A stretch of DNA of 8,820 bases from Acidimicrobiales bacterium (GTDB lineage: Bacteria; Actinomycetota; Acidimicrobiia; Acidimicrobiales; Iamiaceae): contig JAGQSI010000066.1 in NCBI GenBank assembly GCA_020439605.1, forward strand, positions 1-8,820, in the 5' to 3' direction. A program made the translations under genes and the position numbers. This document shows positions 1 through 5,882 of this stretch, one piece after another; positions within the stretch are counted from its first letter, which is position 1, and each line of letters starts with the position of its first letter. Below the pieces are notes generated by a model. That model was not told the DNA's origin. It ran no database searches and saw only the letters and a list, made by a program, of their open reading frames with translations.

Positions 1-1055
1 TTCTTCTCCAGGTAGCTGCAGAGACTGCAGCTGCTGGACACACCGTGCTCTACATCTCGGGGGAGGAATCTGCCCATCAGATCCGTCTGCGCGCAGAGCG
101 CCTGGGCGCACTTCACCCCATGATGTATCTAGCCGCGGAAACCTCATTGCCCCAGGTCCTCGGGGCCATAGACGCGGTAAAGCCGGATCTGGTCATCGTG
201 GACTCCATCCAGACCATGGTTCACCCCGATCTGGCCTCTACTCCCGGTTCTGTGGCCCAGGTTCGAGACTGCAGCCACCGTTTGACCGCCGAGGCCAAAC
301 AGCGGGGTTGTGCGATGGTGCTGGTTGGCCACGTCACCAAGGACGGCAACCTCGCTGGGCCACGTGTACTGGAACACATTGTGGATACCGTCTTGTCGTT
401 CGAAGGGGATCGCCACCATGCCTTGCGGCTCCTTCGAGTCATCAAGCATCGCTTCGGTTCCACCCAAGAACTTGGCCTGTTCGAGATGACTGAGCGGGGC
501 CTCGTTGGTGTTGCGGACCCCTCCTCAATGTTTCTAGGAGATCGCCGTAAGGGGATTGCGGGCTCGGTGGTGGTCCCAGCCATGGAGAGCAATCGTCCGC
601 TGCTTGTTGAGGTCCAGGTGCTGACAGCCAAGACCACTTTGGTCAATCCTCGTCGTTCGGCGGAAGGCTTGGACAACGGACGGCTGTCATTGCTCATGGC
701 TGTGTTGAACCAACGTGTTGGCTTTCCGCTGGCCGAATTGGACATTTACGCGCTGGTGGTGGGGGGTGTGAAGATCACAGAACCCGGCGCAGATCTCGGA
801 GTGGGATTGGCGGCCGCCTCGTCAATCGTCAACCGTGCTCTGTCCAGCGATCTGGTGGCCATTGGTGAGGTCGGGTTGGCCGGAGAGATCCGTCAGGTGT
901 CGCACACTCTCAGGCGGATGGAGGAGGCGGCACGGCTTGGCTTCACCACGGCCGTTGTTCCCATGTCCGCGCCAGATCCGCCGGCGGGGATGTCTGCTAT
1001 TCGGGTCGGCACGCTCGGAGATGCGGTAAAGGCAACTGGCCTGCTCGATGAGTAA
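1..1055 (+). CDS. radA: RadA/Sms recombination ATPase, 5'-truncated by window edge
   Basis: RadA is a RecA-like, hexameric DnaB-type branch-migration ATPase acting in recombination and repair. Reading in frame from base 3 gives LLQVAAETAAAGHTVLYISG, which follows directly on the Walker A region; so the zinc finger and Walker A lie outside the window and the first GTG at 45 is internal. Visible parts are the ISGEES segment, Walker B (VIVDS, Asp codon at 201-203), a VGHVTKDG segment, and the RadA signature as KHRFG at 444-458, where the usual form is KNRFG. The Lon-protease-like C-terminal domain runs from about 570 to 1040 (LDIYALVVGGV, EVGLAGEIRQV). The gene ends in TAA and is followed at once by a hairpin. 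Identity is certain; only the 5' end is missing. Confidence 0.96.
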   Translation, partial: LLQVAAETAAAGHTVLYISGEESAHQIRLRAERLGALHPMMYLAAETSLPQVLGAIDAVKPDLVIVDSIQTMVHPDLASTPGSVAQVRDCSHRLTAEAKQRGCAMVLVGHVTKDGNLAGPRVLEHIVDTVLSFEGDRHHALRLLRVIKHRFGSTQELGLFEMTERGLVGVADPSSMFLGDRRKGIAGSVVVPAMESNRPLLVEVQVLTAKTTLVNPRRSAEGLDNGRLSLLMAVLNQRVGFPLAELDIYALVVGGVKITEPGADLGVGLAAASSIVNRALSSDLVAIGEVGLAGEIRQVSHTLRRMEEAARLGFTTAVVPMSAPDPPAGMSAIRVGTLGDAVKATGLLDE

Positions 1056-1082
1056 CCCAGGGCAGCGCTACTCGCCGCTGGG
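1056..1082 (+). terminator. Imperfect GC hairpin right after radA stop
   Basis: CCCAG (1056-1060) pairs with CTGGG (1078-1082). An inner GCG (1065-1067) pairs with CGC (1073-1075) around a 5-nt loop, with a small bulge between the two helices. The hairpin begins on the base after the radA TAA. There is no following T-run, so it would be a U-less terminator of the kind proposed for actinobacteria, or only an mRNA 3'-end structure. Confidence 0.35.
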
Positions 1083-1105
1083 AGCTATCACGCCAACTAA
1101 GAACC

Positions 1106-1142
1106 AGCATCATCTCATCATGAATAGTGATGCAATGATGCT
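1106..1142. promoter_or_regulatory. Inverted repeat, probable VapBC operator
   Basis: Two 15-bp arms, AGCATCATCTCATCA (1106-1120) and TGATGCAATGATGCT (1128-1142), are reverse complements at 13 of 15 positions and are separated by 7 bp. The right arm ends on the first T of the -10 hexamer and the repeat covers where a -35 would lie. Bound protein would therefore block RNA polymerase. Ribbon-helix-helix antitoxins, usually as antitoxin-toxin complexes, bind such repeats to repress their own operon. The repeat is seen in the sequence; the operator role is inferred from position. Confidence 0.65.
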
Positions 1143-1147
1143 AGAAT
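1139..1147 (+). promoter_or_regulatory. Extended -10 promoter of vapBC, leaderless geometry
   Basis: TGC followed by TAGAAT (1142-1147) is an extended -10 element. Six nucleotides separate the hexamer from the GTG start at 1154, so the predicted +1 is the G of the start codon. No convincing -35 is present. The purine-rich GGAGAGG directly abuts the GTG and is too close to act as a normal Shine-Dalgarno. Confidence 0.6.
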
Positions 1148-1153
1148 GGAGAG

Positions 1154-1408
1154 GTGAGAACCACAGTGACTCTTGATCCAGATACGGCGGCGATTGTTGA
1201 GCGCTCAATGCGTGAACGCAATATCGGGTTCAAACAAGCCATCAACGACGCGATCCGTGCTGGAGTGTCCGCCTCATCGGCTGGCACAACTTTCCGGACC
1301 AAGACTTACGACATGGGTATGCCAATGGTGAACCTGGATCGAGCGTTGCAGTTGGCTGCGGATCTCGAAGATGACGAAGCGATACGCAAGATGAGAGATT
1401 CGCGGTGA
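1154..1408 (+). CDS. vapB: Ribbon-helix-helix antitoxin, VapB type
   Basis: This 84-aa protein is the probable antitoxin for the PIN toxin that follows. Residues 1-40 fit a ribbon-helix-helix fold: a short beta strand (RTTVTLDPD), then two helices with FKQAINDAIRAG. Proteins of this fold dimerise and bind operator DNA. Residues 45-84, with an acidic LEDDEAIRKM stretch, are the likely toxin-binding tail. The GTG start is chosen because it opens directly on the beta strand and lies 6 nt after a -10 hexamer. Its TGA overlaps the toxin GTG (GTGA), which fits translational coupling. The inverted repeat upstream suggests autorepression. Antitoxin identity rests on size, fold and context. Confidence 0.85.
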   Translation: MRTTVTLDPDTAAIVERSMRERNIGFKQAINDAIRAGVSASSAGTTFRTKTYDMGMPMVNLDRALQLAADLEDDEAIRKMRDSR

Positions 1409-1845
1409 AACTGGTTGATGCGAATGTTTTGCTCTATGCCGTCAACCGAGCTGCCCCTCACCATGAGCAGTCTGTGCGTTGGCTGGATAACGCACTGGTA
1501 GGCCAAGAGACAATTGGGTTTTCGTGGTTGGTGATCCTCGCGTTCGCTCGTCTCTCCACGAAACTGGGCGTCGTTGCGAATCCACTCAGCGTGGACGAAG
1601 CTGTAGAACTACTTGAGGGGTGGCTCGGCGCCCCCTCCGCTGTGATTGTGGAACCTAGGTCAAACCACATCGGGAACCTAGCGACCTTCTTGAAAGACGT
1701 CGGAGTGGCTGGAAATCTCACATCTGATGCGCATTTGGCAGCAATCGCTCTTGAGTATCGAGCCACAATCGTTTCATACGACCGAGACTTTGACAGGTTC
1801 AAGGGGATTAGATGGGAGAGGCCCGAGTTCCCAGAGGGCCTCTGA
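1405..1845 (+). CDS. vapC: PIN-domain ribonuclease toxin, VapC type
   Basis: This 146-aa PIN-domain protein is the probable toxin. VapC enzymes are Mg-dependent endoribonucleases that cut tRNA or rRNA and stop growth when the antitoxin is degraded. Acidic residues visible are D5 (LVDANVLLYA), D108 (TSDAHLAAIALEY), and D126 and D128 (SYDRDF). The C-terminal DAHLA...DRDF...RW pattern resembles the mycobacterial VapC subfamily often labelled Mtu_PIN. The mid-protein Glu of classical PIN domains is replaced by a hydrophobic stretch (ILAFARLST), which I believe is normal for that subfamily. The GTG start overlaps the antitoxin stop, with a weak GAGAG Shine-Dalgarno at 1393-1397. An 8-bp stem-loop overlaps the stop. 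Confidence 0.88.
   Translation: MKLVDANVLLYAVNRAAPHHEQSVRWLDNALVGQETIGFSWLVILAFARLSTKLGVVANPLSVDEAVELLEGWLGAPSAVIVEPRSNHIGNLATFLKDVGVAGNLTSDAHLAAIALEYRATIVSYDRDFDRFKGIRWERPEFPEGL
1817..1843 (+). terminator. Stem-loop at the vapC stop
   Basis: AGAGGCCC (1817-1824) pairs perfectly with GGGCCTCT (1836-1843) around an 11-nt loop. The stem runs into the first base of the vapC TGA. No T-run follows. It may end the transcript or protect its 3' end; disA begins 109 nt further on with its own promoter-like element. Confidence 0.4.
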
Positions 1846-1923
1846 GCATCAACGTCTCATTCCAATGTTTCTAGGCGAGTAATTCGGCGAAGGTAGTGAT
1901 GTCTTGGCTCGTAATGTCCGCGG

Positions 1924-1942
1924 CCGGGCCTTGACGGTCCGG
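1924..1942. promoter_or_regulatory. Hairpin or inverted repeat just upstream of disA -10
   Basis: CCGGGCC (1924-1930) can pair with GGTCCGG (1936-1942) through seven pairs, one of them G-T, around a 5-nt loop (TTGAC). It ends on the base before the putative -10 hexamer of disA. It could be an operator, or a hairpin in a read-through transcript from vapBC. The structure is visible; its role is unknown. Confidence 0.35.
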
Positions 1943-1948
1943 TAGCCT
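1943..1948 (+). promoter_or_regulatory. Putative -10 of disA, leaderless geometry
   Basis: TAGCCT fits the actinobacterial TANNNT -10 pattern and lies exactly 6 nt before the ATG at 1955, so the predicted +1 is the A of ATG. There is no Shine-Dalgarno upstream; the region reads CCTCCCGGT. A TTGACG at 1931-1936 is too close to act as its -35. Confidence 0.5.
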
Positions 1949-1954
1949 CCCGGT

Positions 1955-3019
1955 ATGCCAGCACGTTATCCATCTGAGATCAGGGCCGTGCTGGGCCAAG
2001 TTGCGCCGGGTAAGCCACTGCGTGATGGCATAGACCGCATTTTGCAGGCTGGGATGGGTGGCTTGGTGGTGGTGGGAGACGGCCACAACGTGCTCAACAT
2101 CTGTTCTGGCGGGTTCTTGCTGGACGCGGCCTACACCCCTCAGCGTTTGTCCGAGCTGGCCAAAATGGACGGAGCCTTGATCTTGGCTTCGGACGGCAGC
2201 CGGATAGCTCGGGCCAATGTGCACCTAGTGCCTGATAGCCACGTCCATACCGCCGAGACCGGTACCAGGCATCGCACAGCGGAGAGGGTTGCTAGGTCAC
2301 TGAATGTGCCGGTCATTGCGGTGTCACACCGTATGAACACCATCACGGTCTATGTGGGAGAGCATCGTCACGAGATCGAGCCCACGCCTCGGCTCATCAA
2401 CAGAGCAAATCAGGCGGTATCAACCCTTGAGCGATATAGAACTCGTCTGGACACGGACTCGGGCGCTCTTTCCGCCCTTGAGATCGAGGACCTCGTCACG
2501 ATTCGTGACGTGATCAATGTGATTCAGGTGCTTGAAGGAATGGCCCGAATCGCCGAGGAACTTGAGGGCCACATAGTTGAGCTCGGAGACGAAGGCCGCC
2601 TCGTGAGGCTGCAGCTAGTGGAGCTTGTTGGCGGCGTCGACTCAGAGCGCAGAGACATAGTTCGTGACTACCGTGGCGAGGACAAAGCCGTTCCGCTCGA
2701 CTCTGTGCTCGATGCGCTCACATCATTGACCACAGATGACTTGATAGATCCCAGTGAGATCGCTCACGCGCTGCGGCTGCCGACGGCTGCGCTAGACGCC
2801 GCTATTTCCCCTCGGGGATATCGCATGTTGTCGAGAATCCCTCGGCTACCGGACCAGATTCTTCAGAACATCGTTTCTCGGTTCGGAAATCTGCAAAGAA
2901 TCATGCGTGCCTCCATCGAGGATCTCGATGATGTGGAAGGCGTCGGAGAAACCCGCGCTCAAGCCATCAAAGATGGACTAACCCGCCTGACCGAGGCCGC
3001 CATCTTGGACCGCTACTAG
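1955..3019 (+). CDS. disA: DNA-integrity scanning diadenylate cyclase DisA
   Basis: DisA makes c-di-AMP from two ATP molecules and slows when it meets branched DNA, linking DNA damage to second-messenger signalling. The 354-aa length is typical. The N-terminal DAC domain (about 1-145) has both catalytic motifs intact: D72-G73-A74 (MDGALILAS) and the RHR motif at 105-107 (GTRHRTAERVA). A central helical linker spans about 150-290. The C-terminal helix-hairpin-helix DNA-binding domain spans about 300-350, with hairpin VEGVGETRA at 328-336. The start is fixed by N-terminal fit and a -10 hexamer 6 nt upstream. radA, its usual neighbour, is separated from it here by vapBC. Its stop interlocks with the converging crp stop. 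Confidence 0.96.
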   Translation: MPARYPSEIRAVLGQVAPGKPLRDGIDRILQAGMGGLVVVGDGHNVLNICSGGFLLDAAYTPQRLSELAKMDGALILASDGSRIARANVHLVPDSHVHTAETGTRHRTAERVARSLNVPVIAVSHRMNTITVYVGEHRHEIEPTPRLINRANQAVSTLERYRTRLDTDSGALSALEIEDLVTIRDVINVIQVLEGMARIAEELEGHIVELGDEGRLVRLQLVELVGGVDSERRDIVRDYRGEDKAVPLDSVLDALTSLTTDDLIDPSEIAHALRLPTAALDAAISPRGYRMLSRIPRLPDQILQNIVSRFGNLQRIMRASIEDLDDVEGVGETRAQAIKDGLTRLTEAAILDRY

Positions 3020-3678
3020 CGAGAACGGCGTTCGAGTTCTTCTCGGTTGGTGATCCGATAACGGCGATCCTGCTGTTCTATCCAGCGAAGACGCACAAAG
3101 CTGGCAATAGCTTTGTTGACCCGCTCGCGAGATGCTCCAACCATGCCTGCGAGTTCTTCCTGGGTGATTGGCAGTGCAAACTCATCGTTGTTGCCGGCAA
3201 GCTCAAGCAGTCGCTTGGCGGTTCGGCCCGTCACATCCAGGAACACGGAGTCTGCAAGGGCGGCATCTGTTGTGCGTAGGCGCCCAGCTAGCAGCGCCAC
3301 AACGCCCCACAACAATGCGGGACGAGATTCATACACATCTTTGAGGGGCGCGTAGTGAACTTCGATCAGCTCGGATGGCTCAAGTGCCCTTGCTTCTGCT
3401 GAACGCCCGCTGCCATCAAATAGCCCCATCTCACCGAACACGTCGCCGCGTTCCATGAGCGCAACCATTGACTCCCGGCCATCAACTGAGCGTTTCGAAA
3501 TGGCGATTCGTCCAGAGGTGACAACACAAAGACGATCTGGTTCGTCACCCTCGGAAAAGATCAGATCGCTGCGCAGATAACGACGGGGCTCAGCAGCCGC
3601 GGCGATTCTCGCCATCTCGTCATCGGTTAGCTCGTTGAGCAGCGGCACCTCTTGAAGCAGGCTGAGATCGACCATCAC
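3016..3678 (-). CDS. crp: Crp/Fnr-family transcriptional regulator
   Basis: This 220-aa regulator (219 aa if the ATG at 3675 is used instead of GTG at 3678) resembles mycobacterial Crp along its length. The cyclic-nucleotide-binding domain (about 5-120) holds G82-E83 and R92-S93 in GEMGLFDGSGRSAEA, matching the phosphate-cassette Glu, Arg and Ser of cAMP receptor proteins. A long dimerisation helix follows, with T137 and T138 near where CRP contacts adenine. The winged helix-turn-helix is at about 170-215 (TQEELAGMVGASRERVNKAI). These residues suggest a cAMP-type ligand, without proof. There are no Cys clusters for an Fnr-like iron-sulfur centre. It is transcribed divergently from ispD and convergently with disA. 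Confidence 0.9.
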   Translation of the reverse strand: MMVDLSLLQEVPLLNELTDDEMARIAAAAEPRRYLRSDLIFSEGDEPDRLCVVTSGRIAISKRSVDGRESMVALMERGDVFGEMGLFDGSGRSAEARALEPSELIEVHYAPLKDVYESRPALLWGVVALLAGRLRTTDAALADSVFLDVTGRTAKRLLELAGNNDEFALPITQEELAGMVGASRERVNKAIASFVRLRWIEQQDRRYRITNREELERRSR

Positions 3679-3683
3679 CTTGC

Positions 3684-3689
3684 ATGGTA
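3684..3689 (-). promoter_or_regulatory. Putative -10 of crp
   Basis: On the minus strand TACCAT fits TANNNT and lies 5 nt before the GTG at 3678, or 8 nt before the ATG at 3675. No properly spaced Shine-Dalgarno is present, so a leaderless or nearly leaderless mRNA is likely. No clear -35 is visible. Confidence 0.4.
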
Positions 3690-3714
3690 GTGACCGCGTG
3701 ACCCAAGTATGGGT
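3690..3714. promoter_or_regulatory. Repeats in the crp-ispD divergent region
   Basis: Two GTGACC copies (3690-3695 and 3698-3703) sit 8 bp apart. They are followed by an inverted repeat, ACCCA (3701-3705) and TGGGT (3710-3714) with a 4-bp spacer. They lie between the two opposed -10 elements and upstream of crp, so a regulator could act on both genes here. They do not form the TGTGA-N6-TCACA palindrome of classical Crp sites. Confidence 0.3.
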
Positions 3715-3727
3715 TGGTGGCGTGTCG

Positions 3728-3733
3728 TAGCCT
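3728..3733 (+). promoter_or_regulatory. Putative -10 of the ispD operon
   Basis: TAGCCT, the same hexamer as before disA, lies 8 nt upstream of the ATG at 3742. Transcription would begin about 2 nt before the start codon. No Shine-Dalgarno is visible there. The hexamer also argues against a start at 3709, which would lie upstream of it. Confidence 0.42.
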
Positions 3734-3741
3734 TCAACTTC

Positions 3742-4389
3742 ATGTCCGAGCGCTCGTTAGATGACCAAGAGGTTTGGGTAGTGATTGTGGCTGGCGGGTC
3801 GGGAACTCGCTTCGGATCCTTGAAGCAATACGCCGATCTGGGTGGACGCCGAGTGCTTGATTGGTCCATCGACGCGGCCCGATCAGTGGCCACCGGCGTT
3901 GTGCTGGTGGTTCCAGGTGAACACAGTGACTTCGATGAACCAGCAGTAGACATTGTGGTTGGTGGCGGTGCCACGAGATCCGAGAGCGTGCGTGCAGGCC
4001 TCGGCGCTGTGGCCGAGAGCGCGGATGTGGTTCTGGTTCACGATGGGGCCCGCCCGTTGAGTTCGCACAGCTTGTTTCGGGCGGTGGCAGACGCAGTGCT
4101 TGCCGGCGCTGATGCGGTGGTGCCGGTAGTGGCGGTGGTGGACACCGTTACCGATGTGCACGGCGCCAATGTGGATCGTGAGCAGCTTCGGATAGTGCAG
4201 ACGCCACAGGGTTTCAATGCCGAACTGCTGCGCAAGGTTCACGCCACCAAGCCTGAGGCAACCGATGATGGCTCGCTCGTAGTGGCTGCAGGTGGCAAGC
4301 TTCGCCATGTCCAAGGTGAACGCTGGAACCTGAAGATCACAGAACCAGAGGATCTAGTTGTGGCCGAAGCCATTCTTGAGGAGCGCTAG
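3742..4389 (+). CDS. ispD: 2-C-methyl-D-erythritol 4-phosphate cytidylyltransferase IspD
   Basis: IspD joins CTP and MEP to give CDP-ME, the third step of the non-mevalonate isoprenoid pathway. With the ATG at 3742 the protein has 215 aa, within the family norm. Motifs visible are the nucleotide loop AGGSGTRFGSLKQY with R23 and K28, TRSESVRAGL at 78-87, HDGARP at 100-105, VDTV at 133-136, QTPQ at 153-156, the TDDGS segment at 174-178, and NLKITEPEDL at 196-205. An in-frame ATG at 3709 would add 11 residues unlike the family and lies before the likely -10. The stop shares one base with the ispF GTG, so the two pathway enzymes are probably co-translated. Confidence 0.95.
   Translation: MSERSLDDQEVWVVIVAGGSGTRFGSLKQYADLGGRRVLDWSIDAARSVATGVVLVVPGEHSDFDEPAVDIVVGGGATRSESVRAGLGAVAESADVVLVHDGARPLSSHSLFRAVADAVLAGADAVVPVVAVVDTVTDVHGANVDREQLRIVQTPQGFNAELLRKVHATKPEATDDGSLVVAAGGKLRHVQGERWNLKITEPEDLVVAEAILEER
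4378..4383 (+). promoter_or_regulatory. Shine-Dalgarno of ispF
   Basis: GAGGAG inside the last ispD codons lies 5 nt before the GTG start at 4389. It is the strongest Shine-Dalgarno in the window and supports that GTG as the true ispF start. Confidence 0.65.
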
Positions 4390-4865
4390 TGCAGATAAGA
4401 GTTGGGCAGGGTTTCGATATCCATCCATTCATAGAGGACCCTCAACGTCCCTTGGTGCTTGGAGGGGTTGTCTTTGAAAGTGACCAAGCTCTGAGAGGCC
4501 ATAGCGATGCTGATGTCATCGCCCATGCCTGTGCAGATGCCTTGCTCGGAGCGGCTGGGCTCGGCGATATCGGCCAGCATTTCCCGGATACGGACCCGCA
4601 GTGGGAGGGTGCAAATTCCATCGCCCTGTTGGCCGAAACCACCCGTAGGGTGCGTGAGGCTGGCTGGGAGCCGGGCAACGTGGATGCGAGTGTGGTCACA
4701 GACCACCCAAAGCTGGCTCCTGCCAGAGAAGAGATGCAGCGTAGGCTCTCGCATGCAGTTGGGGCTCCGGTCACAGTGAAAGGGCGTAGGCCCGAAGGAT
4801 TAGGCGCTCTCGGGCGCGGTGAAGGTGTCGCATGTTGGGCAGTAGCAGTGGTGGTTAAACAATGA
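4389..4865 (+). CDS. ispF: 2-C-methyl-D-erythritol 2,4-cyclodiphosphate synthase IspF
   Basis: IspF cyclises CDP-ME 2-phosphate to MEcPP with release of CMP; the active enzyme is a homotrimer with a metal site. The 158-aa length is standard. Metal ligands are visible as D10 and H12 (GFDIHPF) and H46 (DVIAHACADALLG). HSDADV at 38-43, DIGQHFPDTDP at 60-70 and the terminal LGRGEGVACWAV are family hallmarks. An oddity is the segment equivalent to E. coli VKATTTEKLG, which here reads VKGRRPEGLG: the Thr run is replaced by RRP while the conserved Glu (E136) is kept. The gene follows ispD with a 1-nt overlap and overlaps rlmB by 4 nt (ATGA). Confidence 0.95.
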   Translation: MQIRVGQGFDIHPFIEDPQRPLVLGGVVFESDQALRGHSDADVIAHACADALLGAAGLGDIGQHFPDTDPQWEGANSIALLAETTRRVREAGWEPGNVDASVVTDHPKLAPAREEMQRRLSHAVGAPVTVKGRRPEGLGALGRGEGVACWAVAVVVKQ

Positions 4866-5878
4866 GTCCACAAGGACCAAAGGGATCACGGGGCGGTTCG
4901 CGTGGTGCGCCACGATCAGGCCCGAAGCCCGCTGGAGGCCCCAGCCGAGGCGGCTCGAAAGGATCAGCCAAAGGCGCTCCCAAGAGTGCTTCCAAGGGGG
5001 CATCGAAGGGTGCATCGAAGGGTTCGCCACCACGCTTGGGAGGTTCTAGAGGGCGTCCTGGCAATAGAGGTCGGGACCCATTGGCGATGGGTCCACAAGC
5101 TCGCGCTCCTCAACGCAAGGCCGCGACTGGGCTAGGCGGTGAACAGGTCGAAGGCAGACAGGCGGTTCGTGAACTGCTACTAGCCAATCGTCGTGATTGT
5201 CGCGAGATTTGGCTGGCCGCAGATCTGGATCGAGCAGTGATCATCGACGAGATCCGAGAACTCGCCGGCGAAGCACGAGTGGTGATCAAAGAAGTTGGCC
5301 GCAACAAGCTCGAGGCCGCTGCTCGCACCGATGCCCCTCAAGGGGTGATTGCTTTCGCCAGGCCGTTGCCGGAGGCCTCGTTGGATGACCTGTTGGCTCG
5401 TCGCACAAACAAGCCAGCACCTTTCTTGTTGTGTTCCGATGGGATAACCGATCCGGGGAACCTGGGGACGCTTCTTCGCTCCGCTGAATGTGCAGGGGTT
5501 ACCGGTGTGGTGTTGCCACAACACCGAGCCGTTCACATAACCCCAGCGGTTACCAAGGCAGCGGCAGGAGCTGTGGAGCACCTGCCAATGACCACGGTTG
5601 GTGGGATGCCCACTGCCATCAACACGATGCGTGAAGCAGGAGTGTGGGTGGTGGGCCTGGACGAACGCGCAGATACCACGCTTTGGGATCTCGAGATGAA
5701 CGATGCGCCGGTGGCGCTGGTGTTGGGCGCCGAGGGACCCGGGCTGAGCCGCTTGGTTAGGGAACGCTGCGACCAGTTGGTGTCCATCCCGATGAGAGGA
5801 CGTGTCGCGAGCCTCAATGTTGGTACCGCTGGAACACTCGCATGTTTCGAAATCGCGCGATCTCGCCATAGGGGTTGA
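4862..5878 (+). CDS. rlmB: 23S rRNA 2'-O-methyltransferase RlmB (SpoU/TrmH family) with long basic N-terminal extension
   Basis: RlmB methylates the 2'-O of a guanosine in domain V of 23S rRNA (G2251 in E. coli). Residues 1-91 are a low-complexity Gly/Ser/Lys/Arg extension containing three ASKG units (43-54). The substrate-binding domain begins near VEGRQAVREL at 96-105. The SPOUT knot domain carries motif 1 (SDGITDPGNLGTLLRSAE, with N200 and R206), motif 2 (LVLGAEGPGLS, with E291) and motif 3 (IPMRGRVASLNVGTA, with S317 and N319). All key residues are present, so it should be active. The start overlaps the ispF stop (ATGA). It could be another SpoU enzyme such as a TrmH, but the N-terminal domain and gene order favour RlmB. 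Confidence 0.92.
   Translation: MSPQGPKGSRGGSRGAPRSGPKPAGGPSRGGSKGSAKGAPKSASKGASKGASKGSPPRLGGSRGRPGNRGRDPLAMGPQARAPQRKAATGLGGEQVEGRQAVRELLLANRRDCREIWLAADLDRAVIIDEIRELAGEARVVIKEVGRNKLEAAARTDAPQGVIAFARPLPEASLDDLLARRTNKPAPFLLCSDGITDPGNLGTLLRSAECAGVTGVVLPQHRAVHITPAVTKAAAGAVEHLPMTTVGGMPTAINTMREAGVWVVGLDERADTTLWDLEMNDAPVALVLGAEGPGLSRLVRERCDQLVSIPMRGRVASLNVGTAGTLACFEIARSRHRG
4988..5023 (+). repeat. 12-bp tandem repeat coding for ASKG units in rlmB
   Basis: GCATCGAAGGGT occurs twice in perfect tandem (5000-5011 and 5012-5023), preceded by a diverged copy (4988-4999) that still codes for ASKG. Copy changes would keep the reading frame and alter only the length of the disordered basic tail. Confidence 0.8.
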
Positions 5879-5882
5879 GGCA

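Noticed and set aside
1931..1936. TTGACG as the -35 of disA
   Set aside because: It lies only 6 bp from the TAGCCT hexamer, and a hexamer at the normal 17-bp spacing would place transcription start inside the coding region. It also forms part of a hairpin.
1871..2224. Minus-strand open frame covering the disA start
   Set aside because: It overlaps the diadenylate cyclase domain and has no plausible ribosome binding site or domain.
3690..3714. Classical Crp binding site between crp and ispD
   Set aside because: The repeats present do not form a TGTGA-N6-TCACA palindrome, so autoregulation by Crp cannot be claimed from sequence.
3709..3741. Upstream ATG for ispD adding 11 residues
   Set aside because: The added residues do not fit IspD N-termini, there is no Shine-Dalgarno, and a -10-like TAGCCT lies downstream of it.
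5802..5882. Longer start (GTG at 5802) for the membrane hydrolase
   Set aside because: It lies within the 3' end of rlmB, including the codons of its essential motif 3 region, and the extra residues look like an out-of-frame reading. ATG at 5883 has GAGG just upstream.
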